Shown in pieces: positions 59,201 through 64,000 of a DNA stretch of 64,000 nucleotides. The DNA is taken from contig JANVCC010000073.1 of the NCBI GenBank assembly GCA_025345505.1, positions 2,030,930 through 2,094,929 on the forward strand. The letters are read 5' to 3'. The position numbers and the translations under genes are program-made. Under the pieces are notes generated by a model. The model was given only the letters and a program-made list of their open reading frames with translations, ran no database searches and was not told the origin of the DNA. Numbering within the stretch: the stretch's first letter is position 1; every line of letters begins with the position of its first letter. The stretch comes from Todiramphus chloris collaris. Lineage: Eukaryota > Chordata > Aves > Coraciiformes > Alcedinidae.

Positions 59201-60829
59201 GGGAATAGCTGCCAGGTCACAGCCCCATGCCCGGGGCAGGTTGTTTAGCTGGGACTCATGTCAGGCATGCCTGGCACCCATGCGAGGAGCAGCTCAGGGT
59301 GCTCCAAGCAACCTCCTGGGCTCATGGGACAAATGGGATGGTGGTGACGTGCCAGCAGCTCGGCCCCAGCACCGCTTTGCATCTTTGCTTTGCACGGCCC
59401 AGGGGAGCTCCAGGCTGGAGATATCCCATACCTACATCCCCGAGTCCTGCAGGACACACGCAGAAGGGTGTTGCACTGGAATAGAAGCTCCTGGCGCGGG
59501 CACTTCAGTGGGAGGTGGAGATGGTATCTTAGGGTTGGTGCGGCTGGCAGCGCGGCTTTGGGGACCTCTGGTCTGCAGAACCCTCCAGTGAGGGAAGGGA
59601 GCTTACCCTTTCTTGTTCCTCCCCACCTTTGGGATTTTTCTGCCTCTGGGTTTGGATTTAGCACCTCAGTGATGGTTTTCAGCTTGCTTGCCCGGGTGCA
59701 GAGCAGAGGGACGGGGAAGCCCCCGCGTGCTTGCATGGGCTGACTTGTTGGGGTTCACCTCGGGCAAATACCGGGGCTCTCCTCAGGGAGGAGAAACAAC
59801 CTTCCTGCAGCGAAGGGATCTTCATGGAGCCACTCATCCCCTCTCCGTCCTGCCCAGCAGCATCCCCAAAAGCCCCTTTCTCGGCCGTGTCGCGTCAGGC
59901 ACCGAAACAAAGCTTTTGTTTCAAGCCCTTGGCCTTAATCTGTCCGCCCGCAGATCCTGTGCAGAAAAGGGAGGTGAAAAATCCTTCCCTCTCGGGGGGG
60001 ACGTTGCGTGAGCGAGTGCCTTGGTGCTTGCCAAGGAGTCGGGAGTTTCGGCCGGAGGGTTTGTACCAGCCCTGTGCGAGGCAGCGGGAGCTCGCTCCGT
60101 AAAGCTGGGGTGGAAATCCAATCTAATGGCAGTTCCTTGAAGCGGGTGAGGGTTGTGCCTCTTGTGCACTGTCTGAATCAGGTCTCATAGGGAGGAAACC
60201 CCACCCCCACCCCCCCCCCAAAAAAAAAAAAAAGGAAAAAAAATCATCTGTGATTAAAGATTGACAATAATTACATAATGGGTATGCACCAGATGGTGCC
60301 CAGACAAGCTCCCTCCTGGGATTTCCCAACTTTTAGAGTATTTAAGTTTGCAATCATCCTAAAGAGCTTCTGCCATGGGGGGTAATTGTTGATACTATTG
60401 TGCAGCGCCCGATGCAACTGCACAAGGCTCAGCAGTGGCACCGTGACCCAACTGGACCCCTCTGATAGCCAGGGCAGCACTGGGACATGGTCAGGCCCTG
60501 GAGACAGAGCACCCTGGTCCCTACCCAGCATTGCAATGGCAGAGAAGGATGAAAAACTAAGAGAGAAAAGCTGGTGTTTTGGGTCTGTTGGCAAAGTGAG
60601 CAGGGCAGCTGGCACGGTGCGCTTGTTCCGTGGCTGGCCGGTGACGGAAAGGCAACGTCAAGATGTTCTTGATGGCAGGCCAGCTATTTATCCACGTATT
60701 TTAGCAAAACCCAGTTTCTTTCTTAAGATTTGTGTAAGCAGTGGAAGTGGGGAGCACTGGGGGTGCAGGGAGAGCTTGCCTGGGATTAAACCCTCCTGAA
60801 AGCCAAGCACGCCAAGCTCGCAAGCCCAG

Positions 60830-61110
60830 GGAGAGCTTAATTAAAGTCAAAGGAGAAGCGTTTCCAAGAAAATAATACAGGGTATTGGAACGGGATATTT
60901 TTGTTCTGGGCCCAGAACATCTCCCTTCCCTCTTCGGTGTCAGCTTTAATAAAACAAAACGAGATCTCCAAGAAAAACAAATTGGAGCTCTTAAAAAGGC
61001 GCAGCGGAGATAAAAATCAGTAACAGTGTTGCTGGTAACACCTTGGGTTATTAAAACGGAAAGAATGCTAACGATGCGATTTGCATCGGCCTTTCTTGTG
61101 GCTGCTCCTG
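60830..61110. promoter_or_regulatory. Candidate enhancer in SLC16A2 intron 1 (octamer site)
   Basis: AT-rich block with CTTAATTAAAG, TTCCAAGAAAATAATAC, CTTTAATAAAAC, GGTTATTAAAACGG and a perfect octamer ATTTGCAT at about 61077 in GATGCGATTTGCATCGG. It is flanked by ordinary GC-rich DNA. Function is inferred. Confidence 0.27.
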
Positions 61111-61392
61111 GGCTGGAGCCCGCTCGCCCTGGGAGGGGGGCACGGGCATGGCACGGCCCTGGCAGCCCCTCACCGTGGCCTCTGGGCTGGGCTGCAGGGC
61201 ACGGGCAGCTTGGGCGGCCGTGTGGATTGGGGCGTCTTTGGGAAATGGTCACGCGGGGAGGATTTTGGAGCTTTGTTTTTCTCTCCTAAGGCTGGGGAGT
61301 ATGAGGTGAGGAGCTCCACAGGGTCAGGAGTGGAGCTGAGGTCGAGTACTGAAAGACCTGACAAAATCCCAGTTGCCTGGGGGTGGGGGGGG

Positions 61393-61537
61393 AATTGCCA
61401 TCCCTGGAGGTGTTTAAAAAAACATCCAGATGTGGCACTTCAGGACATGGTTTAGAGGTCCTCATAATATTTAGTAGACGGTTGGACTTGATGATCTTGA
61501 AGGTTGTTTCCAACCTTAGTGATTCTGTGATACTATG
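61393..61537 (+). mobile_element. CR1 LINE 3' fragment
   Basis: Plus-strand CR1 end: 'ccatccctggaggtgtttaaa', 'gatgtggcacttcaggacatgg', 'ggttggacttgatgatcttgaagg', tail GTGATTCTGTGATACTATG. Confidence 0.9.
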
Positions 61538-62344
61538 GCAAGAATCAGAATTCAGGGGACACCAAACTTAGAAAACCAAATTAAATCAGGGCTGCTCTTG
61601 TTGGGGAGGATTCTGTAGCCCACCAGAGCTCTTCCAGAGGTGACAGACGTGTGGATGAAAATACCAAGCTGGACATGCTGATTGTGGCCCGAGAGCTGCT
61701 GGGTTGCAGCTTTACTCAGCACGCTGAGATGCCAGGCTAGGGAGCTGGGGACACCTCCTCTGAAACCAGTGCCCTGAGCTGGCTGGTACAGCTGAGCGTG
61801 CTGAAACCTGTGCTGAAGGGCTGCTCTCCAAGTGCCCCAGCGCTGGCAGACTCTCTTGGCTACGTAGCCACAGCTTGTACCATGGGATGCTGAAGCAGGG
61901 AGGTGGAGAAGGCTGAGAAGCAGCTGCTGACATGGTTTTGCACTTTGGTTCCTCGACCATCTGTGTCTACCTTCCTGTGGGAGAAGTGGATGAAAAGGTG
62001 TCCCTTTTACTCCATGTGCTTCCATCCTGGCCAGAGCTGACCATCTCCTGGGAGCTGACCATCTCCTGGTCGGAAGCTGGTGGAGGTCACCGATGCCTTC
62101 CCTGGGTACCACTCGAGGTCTGCAGGAGTGGGAGCAGGTTGAGGGCAGGCACGGGGGCGATGCTGCTGACTCAGCTTCAGGGTGAGGAAGCCCACCGCTG
62201 CCGTGGGGTCCTGTCTGTCTGTCTGCCAAGCAGGAGGATGCTTTTGGACAGGGAGGCTTTAAATGCCTGGTGTGATGCCTTGGCCTTTCAGTATTTAAAG
62301 GGGGCCTACAAGAAAGATGGGGACAGACATTTGAGCAGGGCCTT
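61538..62344 (+). other. SLC16A2 intron 1 (middle part)
   Basis: Unique sequence between two CR1 copies. The 268-codon minus frame (61552-62358) has no family resemblance. Confidence 0.5.
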
Positions 62345-62632
62345 TTGGGACAGGACAAGGGGTGATGGGGTTAAACTAAAAGAGGGAAATTAAGACTGGA
62401 GAGAAGGGAGAAAATTTTTATGGTGAGGGTTGGTGAGAGCCTGTGCCAGGCTGCCCAGAGAGGTGGTGGCTGCCCCATCCCTGGCACCATTGCAGGGGGG
62501 GTTGCCCGGGGCTCTGAGCACCCTGCTCTAGGTGCAGATGGCCCTGCTCCCTGCAGGGGGGTTGCACTGGGTGACCTTTCAAGGTCCCTTCCCACCCAAG
62601 CTGTTCTATGATTCTGTGAGATTCTGTGATGC
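62345..62632 (+). mobile_element. CR1 LINE 3' fragment
   Basis: Plus-strand CR1 end: 'gggacaggacaaggggtgatgg', 'ttaaactaaaagaggg', 'ggctgcccagagaggtggtgg', tail TTCTATGATTCTGTGAGATT. Same orientation as its neighbour at 61393 but a different subfamily. Confidence 0.9.
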
Positions 62633-64000
62633 TGTCCATCCTGTGAACCCACCCCACCTCTGCCAGCCAAAGGGACAGGGTTGCAGAGGCCAGTTCCTGC
62701 CTCGCTACTGTGCCCAACTCCATCAGATAAGACAGTTATAGCTTTATGGCTTAATTACAGAGGGTAATAACAGCAGAGTGTTATACAGATAGGATGTTGC
62801 CAAGGGGTGAATATCGGCGCTGCTGGGTTTTTGGTGGTTTGGTTTTTATTTTTTTTCCCCCCTTCTTTCAAAATAAACTCATCGGGGCCTTGGCGCTGCT
62901 GGAGGTGGGAGGTCTTCACAGGGCTCCTCTTGACCCCACCACCACCACATCCCCCACCCACAGGGAAATTCAGCATCAAATGAAAGCCGTGCCGACCACC
63001 TCGACGCCAGGGAAGCTCACCCGCTGTCAGTCCGACACTGGATACTGGCCTGGGAGGAGAAAGGGTGAGGACCAACCGGGATGTTATCAGCCACTTTCTA
63101 GACAGCTTTTCCCTGGAAAATGGGGTTTCCATCCCATGCAGGTTTTTCATGTCCTGCTTGACAGGTTGGGGGGTGCACGTGGGCACTGGGCTAATGCTGG
63201 GTAGCAGGATGTCCTCGGGAGGGAAAGACGGGTGCGCATCCTAAAGCCCTTGCACGAGGCTTTTCCGCTCTCGGTGCGAAGTGCTCGACCTTGCGCTGAG
63301 CTGGGCAAGGGAAGATGGCATATTTGGCAGCTCTGTGTGTGGGAGAGGAGAGCAGGGCATCAGCCCTGGCACCCGGAGCTTTGCTTGTCTCCTGGTTTTC
63401 CACCATCCCCATGGAACCCTATGGCCGTCGAGGTGGTTGTGCTCTCTCAGCATCAGGATTTGGGGCATTTTCCTGCCCAGACTGGCCTGGCTGGGGATTT
63501 TCTGCCTTGAAAACGGGGACTTTTGTGACCCATATCAGTGCAGGGTGGGCTTCTCACCAAGAACTGGAGCTGTGCCATGTTTGTCCTTACATCTGCAAGG
63601 CAGGGTGATGAAAAACTCAGGACCATCTCGGGACAAGGGCTGGTGTCACAGTCTTCTAGCTGGGACAGCCTGGTCCTTGGGATCTGCATTTTGGGAGAGA
63701 GCTTTCATTAAGGGAGCTTTGTATAAAATCGAAGCTAAGAAAGCATGGCAGATTTATTTAAATCTCTTTTTTTTTTTTTTTAAGCTGTTAAACTCTGCCC
63801 TGCTTCAGTTCATCAACCACAGCAAGAACCAAAGAGGTGGGGAGTGGAGGTACTTCAGGTCCTGATTTGACCTCTGTGGCTGGCTGGTTAACCCTCACTG
63901 ACCCATCCTGAACTCCACTTAGCTCTAAGTTTAACCCCAGTCTGGATTTCAGAGCTCGTTTCCCTCCTTTGGGACAACATCCTCCTGAATCCAGCTTCCC
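62633..64000 (+). other. SLC16A2 intron 1 (right part)
   Basis: Unique non-coding sequence with T runs at 62847-62860 and 63768-63783. No exon with MCT character is seen before the window ends. Confidence 0.5.

Noticed and set aside
61552-62358. 268-codon minus frame in SLC16A2 intron 1
   Set aside because: Low similarity to anything known, low-complexity runs, and it ends at a CR1 boundary.

Overview
The window is bird-type nuclear DNA. About a dozen CR1 LINE fragments carry the avian ATTCTATGAT-type tail, there is one ERVL-like solo LTR, and CpG islands alternate with AT-rich non-coding DNA. One 100-base run of N marks an assembly gap. All identified genes are vertebrate genes with GT-AG introns, plus one probable GC-AG intron. 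The species cannot be named from the sequence.

Layout. Positions 1-105 are a 20-bp tandem repeat. At 125-564 two short exon-like segments could be the 3' end of an unidentified + strand gene. At about 9.4-16.6 kb lies an orphan rhodopsin-family GPCR of the GPR3/GPR6/GPR12 group, closest to GPR12. It has a TATA box, a 5' UTR intron, a single coding exon (10011-11084) and a likely 5.5-kb 3' UTR. On the minus strand, 32048 down to 26622, is a complete eight-coding-exon WASP-family verprolin-homology (WAVE/WASF) gene of 507 codons, closest to WASF3. Its probable 3' UTR ends near 25.36 kb, and its first non-coding exon probably lies in the CpG island at about 42.5 kb. At 51.5-52.05 kb is the CpG-island first exon of the thyroid-hormone transporter gene SLC16A2 (MCT8). 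From there to 64,000 is its intron 1.

Meaning. The arrangement GPR12-like, WASF, SLC16A2 fits the fourth member of the paralogon that includes WASF3-GPR12 (human 13q12), WASF1-GPR6-SLC16A10 (6q21) and WASF2-GPR3 (1p36). From published comparative work as I recall it, chicken has a 'Wave4' gene beside SLC16A2 where eutherians have the X-inactivation centre, and its remnants were assigned to the Ftx lncRNA. This window therefore appears to be the bird, protein-coding counterpart of the distal X-inactivation centre. That is inferred from gene identity and order.

Roles. The receptor family signals constitutively through Gs to cAMP. WASF proteins act in the WAVE regulatory complex to activate Arp2/3 at the plasma membrane. 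MCT8 carries T3 and T4 across membranes. Nothing shows that they act in one pathway; their proximity is ancestral linkage. Most of the window is non-coding, with several homeodomain- or POU-motif-rich AT patches that are candidate enhancers.
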